Origin: an uncultured Clostridia bacterium
GTDB taxonomy: Bacteria; Bacillota; Clostridia; Oscillospirales; Acutalibacteraceae
Reading direction: 5' to 3'
Length of the DNA: 37,494 bases
NCBI GenBank assembly: GCA_946499275.1
Contig: CAMMRL010000022.1
Span: 1-37,494, forward strand
Program-made: the position numbers and the translations under genes
In this document: positions 25,082 to 32,814 of the stretch, piece by piece
Layout of the letters: every line of letters starts with the position of its first letter
Numbering within the stretch: position 1 is the stretch's first letter
The notes under the pieces: generated by a model
What the model saw: the letters and a program-made list of their open reading frames with translations, nothing else
What the model was told of the DNA's origin: nothing
Database searches by the model: none

Positions 25082-25387
25082 TCATCGGTAATACTGATAA
25101 TACGCCACCACCATGCCCTCGCCGGTACGGATGGTCACGCCGTCCAAACTGAGCAGCTCGCCGCAGCGTGCATCTTCCGCCGGACAGCGGAACACCTCCG
25201 TCCCGTTACAGACGATGACGATCTTCCCTTCCTTGGTGTTCAGCCGCCCTTCCCGGCCGATTACGGTTTCCACCCCGGTTTCCAGATCCCGCCGGGTAAC
25301 ATATTTCACGCTCCGTCCGTCCAACCGGGCCAATAATGCGGCGGTTTCCTTGTCCTCCGGCGAACGGCGTCTGCCAAACAGTCCCAT
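25082..25387 (-). CDS. Small hypothetical protein next to DUF815 ATPase
   Basis: 101 residues, soluble. A basic N-terminus (MGLFGRRRSPEDKE) is followed by a beta-rich-looking part (VKYVTRRDLETGVETVIGREG, KIVIVCNGTEVFRC) and a C-terminal GELLSLDGVTIRTGEGMVVAYYQYY. Three cysteines (VCNG, FRCP, ARCGE) could bind metal. I do not recognise the family. The ATG at 25387 follows AAGGGGAG and lies 18 bases after the DUF815 stop, so the two are co-transcribed and may work together. Confidence 0.8.
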   Translation of the reverse strand: MGLFGRRRSPEDKETAALLARLDGRSVKYVTRRDLETGVETVIGREGRLNTKEGKIVIVCNGTEVFRCPAEDARCGELLSLDGVTIRTGEGMVVAYYQYYR

Positions 25388-25405
25388 GCGTCTCCCCTTT
25401 CCGCT

Positions 25406-26674
25406 TTACAGCGATTCCCCCCGGCCAAGCCGGGCTTGTGCATCCGCGATAAACTGGCGGGCGTACCGCGGGGAACGGGCTCCCCGCTCCAGCGCCCAGC
25501 GCTCCGCTGCGTCGAGAAGGGCCTGCCGCTCGACTTTCAGCCCGCGGTCGGCCGCTATCTGCTCCACGATATCCAGGAAACGCTGCTTATCCGGCATCAA
25601 GAAGGTCAGGGAAATCCCGAAACGGTCGGAGAGGGAAACCGCTTCCTGCACTGTGTCGGCATGATGCACCTCGTCCCCCGCGCGGGAACTGAAGGTTTCC
25701 TTGAGTAGATGCCGCCGGTTGGAGGTGGCGTAGATCACCACGTTGGCCGGGCGGGAAGCCAAGCCTCCTTCCAACACCGCCTTGAGCGCGGCGAAGGAAT
25801 CGTCGTCGTCCGAAAAGGAGAGATCGTCGATGAAGACAATGAATTTCATCGGTACGGTGGACAGGTGGCCGGTCAAATCCGGAAGCTGGCGGAGGTATTC
25901 TTTGGGCATTTCGATCATCCGCAGCCCCTCGCCGGCGTATTCGTTAAGCAGCGCTTTGACAGTGGAAGACTTGCCGGTGCCCCGATCGCCGTATAAAAGC
26001 ATGTTGTTCGCTTCGAATCCGTCGAGAAATGCCCGGGTATTGTCCACCGCGATGCGGCGCTGATATTCATACCCCTTCAGGTTGGACAGCCGGATCGGGT
26101 CGGGATGTTCCACCGGGAGCATGGCACCGTCCCTCCAGAGGAAGGCGCGATGCCCCGTAAAGCAGCCGCATCCGTTACGACGGTGGTATTCCCGCAGCGC
26201 GTCGATGCAGGCGTCCCATGGACGGTCGAGCGGGGCCGGGGCGGGCGCAGCTCCCCAACGGGGAAGGCCGTCCGCGATCTCCGGCTCCACGCATTCCAGC
26301 AGGTAGGCGGGGTCGGCCGTCGCCGCTTGGTAGAGTACCCCTAGGTCCCTTCGGGCAAGCCCGGCCAGTTCCTCCGGCACCGCCGGATCCACCCCCCGGT
26401 CGGTTACCCGCAGCCTTCCCGCCGCTAGGCGGGAAACAAAGGCATTTTCGTCCGCCAATACCTCCCGGGCTATGGCGGTGGGAAGGCTTGGAAAGCACTC
26501 TCGGTTGGCCAGTTCCGCGCAGAGCCTTCCCCAGCCTTCGCAGATCCCCTCCACATCCCGCGAAGCCGCTGCATGGTAAAGGGAAAGCAGCGCCGCCGTC
26601 ACTGGCTGGAGCAGGCTGTTTCGATATATTGTCAGGGACAGCAATTCCTTATAAATCAATTCCGCCTGTGTCAT
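25406..26674 (-). CDS. DUF815-family AAA-type ATPase
   Basis: 422-residue P-loop ATPase of unknown cellular role. The N-terminal ~190 residues are helical. The ATPase core has LLYGDRGTGKSS (Walker A, 229-236), FIVFIDD (Walker B, 278-284), VVIYATSNRRHL (sensor-like) and RFGISLTFLMPD, in the order typical of DUF815 proteins. The ATG at 26674 is preceded by AAAGG; the long in-frame upstream extension (to 27118) overlaps nrdR and is rejected. A consensus promoter precedes it, and the 101-residue gene follows in the same transcript. Confidence 0.9.
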   Translation of the reverse strand: MTQAELIYKELLSLTIYRNSLLQPVTAALLSLYHAAASRDVEGICEGWGRLCAELANRECFPSLPTAIAREVLADENAFVSRLAAGRLRVTDRGVDPAVPEELAGLARRDLGVLYQAATADPAYLLECVEPEIADGLPRWGAAPAPAPLDRPWDACIDALREYHRRNGCGCFTGHRAFLWRDGAMLPVEHPDPIRLSNLKGYEYQRRIAVDNTRAFLDGFEANNMLLYGDRGTGKSSTVKALLNEYAGEGLRMIEMPKEYLRQLPDLTGHLSTVPMKFIVFIDDLSFSDDDDSFAALKAVLEGGLASRPANVVIYATSNRRHLLKETFSSRAGDEVHHADTVQEAVSLSDRFGISLTFLMPDKQRFLDIVEQIAADRGLKVERQALLDAAERWALERGARSPRYARQFIADAQARLGRGESL

Positions 26675-26703
26675 GTTGAAACGACCTTTCCGAAAAACTC
26701 CAC

Positions 26704-26724
26704 GGCGGCCAGTTGAACGCCGCC
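26704..26724 (-). promoter_or_regulatory. Hairpin at the 5' end of the DUF815 transcript
   Basis: GGCGGC (26704-26709) pairs with GCCGCC (26719-26724), placed just after the predicted transcription start. It may stabilise the RNA. Confidence 0.35.
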
Positions 26725-26732
26725 ATGCATTT

Positions 26733-26761
26733 ATTGTATTCCCCGCGCGTCCGCTTGTCAA
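26733..26761 (-). promoter_or_regulatory. Promoter of the DUF815 operon
   Basis: Minus strand TTGACA (26761-26756), a 17-base spacer and TACAAT (26738-26733). The rest of 26762-26956 holds nothing I recognise. Confidence 0.75.
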
Positions 26762-26956
26762 TGCGGCGGCGGACAGGAACCATATACAGTCAGCATCCCC
26801 GGCAAAGCCGAGGACATGGAGCAGTTTCCAGAAGGGCAGACTCCCGATTGCTGCCAATGGCTCTCTTTGTTTGTCCCTGGAAACGAAAACTTTTTTACTC
26901 ACCCCACGCGGTTGGGGCGTCGTTCTGTCCAAGCATACGATGCAAGCCCACAGCGC

Positions 26957-26993
26957 AAAAAAGCCCGCGGACCGACCACCGGCCACGGGCTTT
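26957..26993 (-). terminator. Intrinsic terminator of nrdR
   Basis: Minus strand AAAGCCCGTGG / CCGCGGGCTTT stem (one G-T pair) followed by a T run at 26957-26962. Confidence 0.8.
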
Positions 26994-27020
26994 CCGTATA
27001 AAAGCACATCCTTTTGTATG

Positions 27021-27476
27021 TTATCCTTCCGGAAGCAGTTTATCAATTTCCTCCCGGAAACTGCTGATATCCTTAAACTGACGGTAAACCGACGCAAAAC
27101 GCACATACGCAACCTCATCGATTTCCTTCAGTTTCTCCATCGCGTATTCCCCCACCCGCAGCGAGGTGACTTCACGGTCCAGGGAATTCTGCAGCGCGGC
27201 TTCGATATCGTCCACCGCTTTTTCCAGCATTTCAATGGACACCGGACGCTTCTCGCAAGCGCGTAAAAGGCCGTTAAATAATTTCTGACGGTCAAACGGC
27301 TCCCGCGTCTTATCTTTTTTCACCACGATAATCGGCAGGCTTTCAATAATCTCATAGGTGGTAAACCGTTTTGCGCATTTGAGACATTCTCGGCGGCGGC
27401 GGATACGCGTCCCTTCGTCCGTCGGCCGGGAATCGATTACTTTGCTTTCGGTATAACCGCAAAAAGGACACTTCAT
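27021..27476 (-). CDS. nrdR: Transcriptional repressor NrdR
   Basis: Zinc-ribbon/ATP-cone repressor of ribonucleotide reductase genes, responding to (d)ATP levels. The 151-residue protein has the zinc ribbon (Cys3, Cys6, Cys31, Cys34), the [14 protein letters not shown]-binding part and the ATP-cone ([16 protein letters not shown] to [15 protein letters not shown]). Length is as usual. The ATG at 27476 follows GGGAAGG. No nrd genes are in the window, so it acts at a distance. A dCMP deaminase elsewhere in the window belongs to the same nucleotide supply theme. Confidence 0.97.
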   Translation of the reverse strand: MKCPFCGYTESKVIDSRPTDEGTRIRRRRECLKCAKRFTTYEIIESLPIIVVKKDKTREPFDRQKLFNGLLRACEKRPVSIEMLEKAVDDIEAALQNSLDREVTSLRVGEYAMEKLKEIDEVAYVRFASVYRQFKDISSFREEIDKLLPEG

Positions 27477-27590
27477 GACAATACCTTCCCTAATTTATCC
27501 CCATACCGCCGTACGGCAAACCGGCCGGATGCCGGTTGGGTTATTTTCCCGTCGCACTTGGCGGCAAACATAACGACTTACTTTGAAGGT

Positions 27591-27599
27591 ATTATACCA
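27591..27599 (-). promoter_or_regulatory. Extended -10 promoter of nrdR
   Basis: Minus strand TGGTATAAT (27599-27591), with TTGCAC 18 bases further upstream. The leader contains a perfect AACCGGC/GCCGGTT hairpin near 27522-27540. Confidence 0.5.
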
Positions 27600-27605
27600 T
27601 ATTCT

Positions 27606-27932
27606 TCATAATCCGTGCAAGATTTCCTTTGCATTTTCTTGAAAAATGGGAGGACCATATAGTTCACCCAGGTAGTCCTCCAAAATATCGGAAAGAAAAT
27701 CCGGATGAAGGCTCGCTCCCACCAAACGGTTAAGCAACCGCTGTGCATCCTTCATCCGGTCGCAAAGATCGGGTACGTAACGGGTAACTCCGTTGGAAAA
27801 CTGAAGCCGTATTCCCCATACGATGCCCAAGACACCGCATTCCGGCATCCATTGCTGCTTTTGTTCCAGGCTTCCGCCGGTTACGGTGGTCTGTGCGGGC
27901 ATCACCCGCCGGATTATTTCCCCTGTTTCCAT
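27606..27932 (-). CDS. DUF6514-like protein
   Basis: 108 residues, soluble. A short variable N-terminus is followed by ECGVLGIVWGIRLQFSNGVTRYVPDLCDRMKDAQRLL... and an end of the form HPDFLSDILEDYLGE. This pattern (central YGI-like strand, VxDI-type turn, C-terminal DIxEDxL helix) matches what I recall of the clostridial DUF6514 family, whose function is unknown. The ATG at 27932 follows AAGGAG. It has a consensus promoter and a ~110-base leader. Confidence 0.65.
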   Translation of the reverse strand: METGEIIRRVMPAQTTVTGGSLEQKQQWMPECGVLGIVWGIRLQFSNGVTRYVPDLCDRMKDAQRLLNRLVGASLHPDFLSDILEDYLGELYGPPIFQENAKEILHGL

Positions 27933-28050
27933 TTCGTCTCCTTTTCTCGTCTTTCTTCATCGTTCCCATTTTGGCGCCCCTCCACAACATGGAGAAGGCT
28001 TTTTCACAGCGAGGAAGATTTGTGTTGTTTTACCACAAGCTCCTTGTACG

Positions 28051-28079
28051 ATTATAAACACTACTGCGAGAGAAGTCAA
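28051..28079 (-). promoter_or_regulatory. Promoter of the DUF6514-like gene
   Basis: Minus strand TTGACT (28079-28074), a 17-base spacer and TATAAT (28056-28051). Confidence 0.75.
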
Positions 28080-28114
28080 CATCGTTATATGGAAAATATA
28101 TAATCAAATAGGAA

Positions 28115-28915
28115 TTATTTTCCTGTGCTTCGTCCTGGAACAAGCGTTTTTTCCAGATAACGGCGCCCTTGCGCCAGTTCGATGGGGTCGCCGAAGTTCT
28201 GACGGTACAGTTCCATAATCCAGCTTCCGTGAAAGCCGTTGGATGCCATCTGCCGATACAGGGTCGGGTAATCGTCCGTCCCTTTTCCGGGAAGTAGGCA
28301 GTCGCCTTCCTCCCCCTGGTCGCTGATATGCACATGCCGCAAGCCATCCCCCATCGCGTTGAGAACGGCGGCCGGCTCCAGCCCGCAACGGGCGCATTGC
28401 TTTATATCAAAAACAAAACGTGCCTTTTTGCCCAGCGCGGTACGCATCCGGCGGAGAAACGCCGGGTCCCCCGAGCGGAATTGAACCACATTCTCCTGGA
28501 GCAGCGTCACCCCCTCAGCCCGGCCGAGGTCGTACAAATGTGCATATCGGGCGAAAACCTCTTCCTCCGGCAGCACACCGCCCGCCTTGTCGCCATGGAC
28601 GACCACATAACGGGCACCGGCCAAAGCAGCCGCTGCAAAAATATGGCGATAATGTTCCAAGCCGTCTTCATACCGGCGCCGATAGGCGGAAAACAACAGG
28701 AAAGGGTCGATCCCCGACGTATAGGAATGCAGGGAAAGGATCTTCCCTCCCATCCCATCCGCACGGCGGCGGAGTTCTTTGACAAAATGGGGGGCCGTTT
28801 CCGATTCGGTATTGACAAACACCTCCAGTGTGCGGAAACCAAGGCCGAGGAGGGTATCGAGCGCCTCTTCCGTCGGCCTTGGATATAAATTTGAAGTAGA
28901 AGCGCCAATATCCAT
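28115..28915 (-). CDS. Sugar phosphate isomerase/epimerase-like TIM barrel protein
   Basis: 266 residues of the xylose-isomerase-like TIM barrel superfamily (AP endonuclease 2 fold). Visible motifs: MDIGASTSNLYP at strand 1, FRTLEVFVNTESE (metal Glu region), ILSLHSYTSGIDP, ARYVVVHGDK, VTLLQENVVQF, FVFDIKQC, LRHVHISDQGE (HxxD) and a final IMELYRQ. The substrate is unknown; members act as sugar or inositol isomerases or epimerases. The ATG at 28915 follows AGGAG; the longer frame to 28987 runs over the divergent promoter. Confidence 0.85.
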   Translation of the reverse strand: MDIGASTSNLYPRPTEEALDTLLGLGFRTLEVFVNTESETAPHFVKELRRRADGMGGKILSLHSYTSGIDPFLLFSAYRRRYEDGLEHYRHIFAAAALAGARYVVVHGDKAGGVLPEEEVFARYAHLYDLGRAEGVTLLQENVVQFRSGDPAFLRRMRTALGKKARFVFDIKQCARCGLEPAAVLNAMGDGLRHVHISDQGEEGDCLLPGKGTDDYPTLYRQMASNGFHGSWIMELYRQNFGDPIELAQGRRYLEKTLVPGRSTGK

Positions 28916-28966
28916 CTTCAAGCTCCTATCGTTCCCGGCAGCCGCCGGAATGGCAATATTTTCGCA

Positions 28967-28995
28967 TTGTGACGCCATGCGGCACATGCTATACT
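28967..28995 (+). promoter_or_regulatory. Promoter of the two-TM protein gene
   Basis: TTGTGA (28967-28972), a 17-base spacer and TATACT (28990-28995), about 140 bases before the next rightward gene. Confidence 0.55.
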
Positions 28996-29134
28996 GAATA
29001 CAGCTACAGGCGGATTTCCCTGTTTAACTGTTGTGTTATCCTTTCCTAATCATACCCCGTTTTGCGTACAAACGCAATACGCCTGCTTTTTCCAAACAAG
29101 CGCTCTCGCTATTCCATGAAAGGAGAAGCTAACC

Positions 29135-29509
29135 ATGAAATTTTTTAAAAACAGCCTTCAGGATCTTCGCGGCCTACACCCTTATTCCCGCCAGATTTTT
29201 TGGTCTTCGCTGCAGCTCGCGGCCGCTCTCGCCCTGTTCGGCTGGATTATGGAACGGGTCGCCTTACATACGCCGGATATCCTGCGCACCCTGCAGTATG
29301 CCGATGCTGCACTGGAAAACGTACCGGTTATGTTGGCCGTCGGCGTTGTCTGCGCCCTGCTGTCCGACCTGTGCCTGCGGAGGAAAACGGCGGAAAATCC
29401 GTCTGATCGTGCGGGAAAGGGCAAAAAGGCAAAAGGCAAAAAAACGGCTGCCAAACAGCCGAAGGATCCCTCCATTCCCTCCCGATCCGAACCATACCAG
29501 GATAAATAG
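29135..29509 (+). CDS. Hypothetical protein with two membrane segments and Lys-rich tail
   Basis: 124 residues. Two hydrophobic helices (IFWSSLQLAAALALFGWIME and VPVMLAVGVVCALLSDLCL) are joined by a short linker, followed by a cytosolic tail rich in Lys (GKGKKAKGKKTAAK). No family recognised. The tail would suit binding to acidic partners such as nucleic acid or lipid head groups, which is only inference. The ATG at 29135 follows AAAGGAG. It has its own promoter and terminator, separate from the copper operon. Confidence 0.75.
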   Translation: MKFFKNSLQDLRGLHPYSRQIFWSSLQLAAALALFGWIMERVALHTPDILRTLQYADAALENVPVMLAVGVVCALLSDLCLRRKTAENPSDRAGKGKKAKGKKTAAKQPKDPSIPSRSEPYQDK

Positions 29510-29520
29510 AGACCTTACGG

Positions 29521-29551
29521 GGAAGCGTACCAAAAGACGCTTCCTTGTTTT
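29521..29551 (+). terminator. Intrinsic terminator before the copper operon
   Basis: GGAAGCG (29521-29527) / CGCTTCC (29538-29544), followed by TTGTTTT. Confidence 0.72.
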
Positions 29552-29555
29552 ATGC

Positions 29556-29584
29556 TTGACATATACCCCCTAAGGGTATATTAT
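29556..29584 (+). promoter_or_regulatory. Copper operon promoter with CsoR operator in the spacer
   Basis: TTGACA (29556-29561), a 17-base spacer and TATTAT (29579-29584). The spacer is the near-palindrome ATACCCCCTAAGGGTAT (29563-29579), a typical CsoR operator. Bound CsoR would block RNA polymerase until Cu(I) releases it. Confidence 0.88.
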
Positions 29585-29598
29585 ATATTGCAAAGGAA

Positions 29599-29613
29599 TA
29601 CCCCTTAGGGGTA
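29599..29613 (+). promoter_or_regulatory. Second CsoR operator
   Basis: TACCCCTTAGGGGTA, palindromic except for the centre, at about +6 to +20 of the predicted transcript. It is centred about 35 bases from the first site. Confidence 0.75.
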
Positions 29614-29689
29614 CTTTTTCACCATGTGTATTACGGAAATCCCGGGGATATTTGTCCTTCCTCGATCCAGTTGAAAAGGAGGTATTTAT

Positions 29690-31945
29690 ATGAAAAACGT
29701 GAAAGAAGAAGTTTACCGGGTCGACGGTATGACCTGCGCGGCCTGTTCCAGCGCCGTGGAACGGGTTACCCGGAAGTTGGAGGGCGTGGAACGCAGCGAC
29801 GTCAACCTGACTACCGGCCGGCTCACCATCGCTTACGACGGGGAAAAGGTGACCCCCGAGATGATTATGCAGAAGGTAACCAAAGCCGGCTTTGAAATAG
29901 CGCCCTATGTCCCGCAGGCAGAGGAAACCAAAGCGGAGAAGCGCCGTCCATCCGATGAGGAAGGCCGCGGCGAACGCCGTTCCCTGATTGCCGCCGTCTT
30001 CCTATCGGTGCTGCTGCTGTATATATCGATGGGGCAGATGTTCGCCTATAAGCTGCCGATCCCTTCCTTCCTGGATCCGGCGGTTTCCCCCACCAATTAC
30101 GCGCTGACGCAGCTCCTGCTCACCATCCCGATCCTGTACCTAGGCCGGCGCTTTTTCATCGGGGGCTTTAAGGCGTTGTTCCACCGCAACCCGAATATGG
30201 ATTCCCTGGTGGCGATCGGTAGCGGCTGTTCCTTCCTGTACAGCCTGTTCCTGACCTATCAACTCCCCTGGAACCCGATGCACGTCCACCATTTATATTA
30301 TGAGTCCGCCGCCGTGGTAATTACCTTTATCATGCTGGGCAAATACCTGGAGGCGGGCAGCAAACGGAAAACAAAAGGCGCGATTGAAAAACTGATGGCC
30401 CTGACCCCGGATACCGCGTTGCTGCTTGAGGGAGAAGCTACCAGAGAGGTGCCGTCCAGTACCCTCAAGCCCGGCGATCTGGTACTGGTCCGCCCGGGTG
30501 CGCGGATCCCGTTGGACGGCACCGTAATGCAGGGGGAAAGCGGCGTGGACGAATCCATGTTGACGGGGGAAAGCATGCCGGTGGAGAAAGCCCCCGGCAG
30601 TAGCGTCATCGGCGGCAGCGTCAATTATAACGGCGCGCTGCGGGTGCGGGTGGACCGGATCGGCGAAGACACCACCCTGTCCAAAATCATCCGGATTATG
30701 GAGGACGCACAGGGCCGGAAAGCCCCGATCTCCAAAATTGCGGACCGGGTCGCCGGGGTTTTCGTCCCGGTGGTGATGGCGATCGCCGTGGTTGCGGCCA
30801 TCCTCTGGGCGATCGCCGGGAAAGAGCCGGAATTTGTGCTGCGGGTGTTCACCTCCGTACTGGTGATCGCCTGTCCCTGCGCGCTCGGCCTGGCCACGCC
30901 GACCGCCATCATGGTGGGCACCGGACTCGGCGCGGCCAACGGGATCCTTGTACGCAGCGGCGAAGCGCTGGAGCAGCTGCATAACGTGACGACGGTACTA
31001 CTGGACAAAACCGGCACCATCACCGAAGGAAAACCGGCGGTAACGGATATCCTCGCCGGAAACCGGGGGGAAAGCGAACTGCTCACCCTGGCTGCGGCGG
31101 CGGAATCCATGTCGGACCATCCGTTGGCCAAAGCGGTGCGCGATCGGGCGGAAACCATGGGGCTGTCCCCTCTCCCGGCCGTCGTCTCCTCCGATAACTT
31201 TTCCGGCCGGGGCATCCGGGCAAAGCTGGTCGACGGACGGGATATCCTGGTCGGCAGCCGGCGGCTGATGGAAGAAAACGGGATCGACACCGCCGCCTTT
31301 GAGGATGGCGCCGCCCGGCTGGCTTCCGAGGGCCGCACGCTGTTGTATGTTTCTGTCGACGGCACAGCGCTCGGCGCGCTCGGCGTGGCGGACGTGGTGA
31401 AGCCCACCAGCGTGGAAGCCATCCGCAAGCTGCGGGAAGACGGGCGAAAGGTGGTCATGCTCACCGGCGACAACCAGGCGGCGGCGGAGCAGATCGGCCG
31501 GCAGGTCGGCGCGGACGAGGTGATCGCTGAAGTTCTGCCGGTGGATAAGGCCGCGATGGTGCGAAAGCACCAGGAAGCCGGCGAAGTCGTCCTGATGGTC
31601 GGCGACGGGATCAACGACGCCCCCGCCCTGGTGCAGGCCGATGTCGGGGCCGCCGTCGGCGCAGGGAGCGACATCGCCATCGAAGCCGGGGACATTGTGC
31701 TGATGAAATCCGACCTGGGCGATGTCGGGCGAGCGATCCGTCTCAGCCGTCTGACGTTACGAAATATCAAACAAAACCTGTTCTGGGCGTTCTGCTACAA
31801 CACTATCGGCATCCCGATTGCCGCCGGCGTGCTGACCCTGTTCGGTGGCCCGCTACTGGATCCAATGTTTGCCGGGCTCGCGATGTCGTTAAGCTCGGTG
31901 TGCGTAGTCACCAACGCCCTTCGGCTAAGGGGGAAAAAGCTATGA
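29690..31945 (+). CDS. copA: Copper-exporting P1B-type ATPase CopA
   Basis: Inner-membrane pump exporting Cu(I) at the cost of ATP. The 751-residue protein has one N-terminal heavy-metal domain (GMTCAAC, Cys16/Cys19), eight TM segments, TGES (292-295), the membrane CPC (395-397), phosphorylated Asp439 in DKTGT, SDHP (475-478), LTGDN (591-595) and GDGINDAP (638-645). Cu(I)-type residues YN (703-704) and MxxSS (732-736) lie in the last helices. The ATG at 29690 follows AAAGGAGG. It is first gene of the csoR-containing operon and under two CsoR operators. It provides an intact reference for the degenerate ATPase at 5124-7847. Confidence 0.97.
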   Translation: MKNVKEEVYRVDGMTCAACSSAVERVTRKLEGVERSDVNLTTGRLTIAYDGEKVTPEMIMQKVTKAGFEIAPYVPQAEETKAEKRRPSDEEGRGERRSLIAAVFLSVLLLYISMGQMFAYKLPIPSFLDPAVSPTNYALTQLLLTIPILYLGRRFFIGGFKALFHRNPNMDSLVAIGSGCSFLYSLFLTYQLPWNPMHVHHLYYESAAVVITFIMLGKYLEAGSKRKTKGAIEKLMALTPDTALLLEGEATREVPSSTLKPGDLVLVRPGARIPLDGTVMQGESGVDESMLTGESMPVEKAPGSSVIGGSVNYNGALRVRVDRIGEDTTLSKIIRIMEDAQGRKAPISKIADRVAGVFVPVVMAIAVVAAILWAIAGKEPEFVLRVFTSVLVIACPCALGLATPTAIMVGTGLGAANGILVRSGEALEQLHNVTTVLLDKTGTITEGKPAVTDILAGNRGESELLTLAAAAESMSDHPLAKAVRDRAETMGLSPLPAVVSSDNFSGRGIRAKLVDGRDILVGSRRLMEENGIDTAAFEDGAARLASEGRTLLYVSVDGTALGALGVADVVKPTSVEAIRKLREDGRKVVMLTGDNQAAAEQIGRQVGADEVIAEVLPVDKAAMVRKHQEAGEVVLMVGDGINDAPALVQADVGAAVGAGSDIAIEAGDIVLMKSDLGDVGRAIRLSRLTLRNIKQNLFWAFCYNTIGIPIAAGVLTLFGGPLLDPMFAGLAMSLSSVCVVTNALRLRGKKL

Positions 31946-32256
31946 TGGAAACGAAATGCAAAAAAGTCTGTGCGGAGTGCAAACGGAAAATCCGCCCCGA
32001 AACCGAATCGCGGGATATGATCAACCGTCTGAACCGGATCGAGGGCCAAGTGCGGGGAATCCGGGGAATGGTGGAAAAAAGCGCGTACTGTGTGGATATT
32101 CTGACCCAGGTATCCGCCGTGCAGGCAGGGCTGTCAACGTACAGCGAACCCCCGCTCAGAGATCATATCAAAACCTGCGTGGTAGGCGACATCCGCGCCG
32201 GGCACGACGAAGTGGTCGATGAGCTGCTCGCCACATTGCAGAAGATGATGAAGTAG
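31942..32256 (+). CDS. csoR: Copper-sensing repressor CsoR
   Basis: 104-residue DUF156-type repressor that leaves its operator on binding Cu(I). The Cu ligands Cys50, His75 and Cys79 (SAYC; RDHIKTC) keep the Cys-25-His-4-Cys spacing of known CsoR proteins. An extra CxxxC-x2-C N-terminus ([12 protein letters not shown]) is present. The ATG at 31942 overlaps the copA stop by four bases (ATGA), showing translational coupling. The longer frame from 31900 is within copA and is rejected. It closes an autoregulatory loop with the operators before copA. Confidence 0.95.
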   Translation: MMETKCKKVCAECKRKIRPETESRDMINRLNRIEGQVRGIRGMVEKSAYCVDILTQVSAVQAGLSTYSEPPLRDHIKTCVVGDIRAGHDEVVDELLATLQKMMK

Positions 32257-32258
32257 GC

Positions 32259-32388
32259 GCTGCCCCCACTTCTTATAACTTTCCCCTTCTCCGGCAGCGC
32301 CACCGAAAAAGACTCCGTCTTTTTCCCTCACGGCTGCTCGTCCCGGGCTGCCCCCACTTCTTATGACTTTCCCCTTCTCCGGCAGCGC
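32259..32388. repeat. Pair of 42-bp direct repeats flanking a hairpin
   Basis: Copies at 32259-32300 and 32347-32388 are identical except one base (A/G at unit position 19). Each starts with GCTGCC and ends with GGCAGC(GC), so each unit has inverted ends. The 46-base spacer contains a perfect hairpin GAAAAAGAC-TCC-GTCTTTTTC (32305-32325), possibly an attenuating terminator between csoR and the copZ-like gene. The first copy starts two bases after the csoR stop codon. Confidence 0.85.
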
Positions 32389-32489
32389 TCCATGCTTCTT
32401 TTGAGGAGAACCATTGTCGACTTTGGCGTATCCGCTGTCGTATTCCAGAGGGTACGGCCGGCAAATTCTATTCAGAAAGGATGACCACT

Positions 32490-32693
32490 ATGACCAAACT
32501 ACATGTCGAGGAAATGCACTGTTCCAAATGCGTCGAAAGGATCACTAAAGCGCTGACCGCCGCAGGGCTGGATTTTACCGTTTCTCTGGAGGATAAATCC
32601 GTAACCGTTAACGGCTGCGATCACTGCGTGAAAACCGCAGTGGAGGAGCTGGATGATCTCGGTTTCTCCGCCGTACCGGTAACGGGAGAATAA
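32490..32693 (+). CDS. Heavy-metal-associated domain protein, CopZ-like copper chaperone
   Basis: 67-residue single-domain protein with the metal-binding MHCSKC motif (Cys11, Cys14) and the expected short ferredoxin-like length, ending LDDLGFSAVPV. It additionally has GCDHC (CxxC) in the middle, which is not general in CopZ. It likely carries Cu(I) to CopA. The ATG at 32490 has AAAGG nine bases upstream; the ATG at 32481 touches that AAAGG. It lies 233 bases after csoR, beyond the direct repeats, so expression may be partly separate. Confidence 0.85.
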   Translation: MTKLHVEEMHCSKCVERITKALTAAGLDFTVSLEDKSVTVNGCDHCVKTAVEELDDLGFSAVPVTGE

Positions 32694-32768
32694 CCCCGCC
32701 ACAAGCCAAAAGATGACCAAAGGCACCCGACAGCAATCGATCCATCGGGCGTCTCTGGTCACACCTAT

Positions 32769-32804
32769 AAAAGAACGGGCCGCCAATAGGCGACCCGTTC
32801 TTTT
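32769..32804. terminator. Bidirectional intrinsic terminator
   Basis: AAAAGAACGGG (32769-32779) / CCCGTTCTTTT (32794-32804) with an internal GCC/GGC pair. It ends the copper operon and the opposing oxidoreductase gene. Confidence 0.85.
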
Positions 32805-32814
32805 ACTTCGGATT

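Noticed and set aside
27730..27990. Leftward 86-codon frame overlapping the DUF6514-like gene
   Set aside because: Different frame of a better-supported gene with its own RBS.
30625..31770. Leftward 381-codon frame opposite copA
   Set aside because: Antisense shadow, Ser/Ala/Arg-rich, no start signal.
32259..32388. Two near-identical 42-bp repeats with a 46-bp spacer as a mini CRISPR array
   Set aside because: Only two units, the spacer is itself a hairpin, the units have inverted ends, and no cas genes are present.
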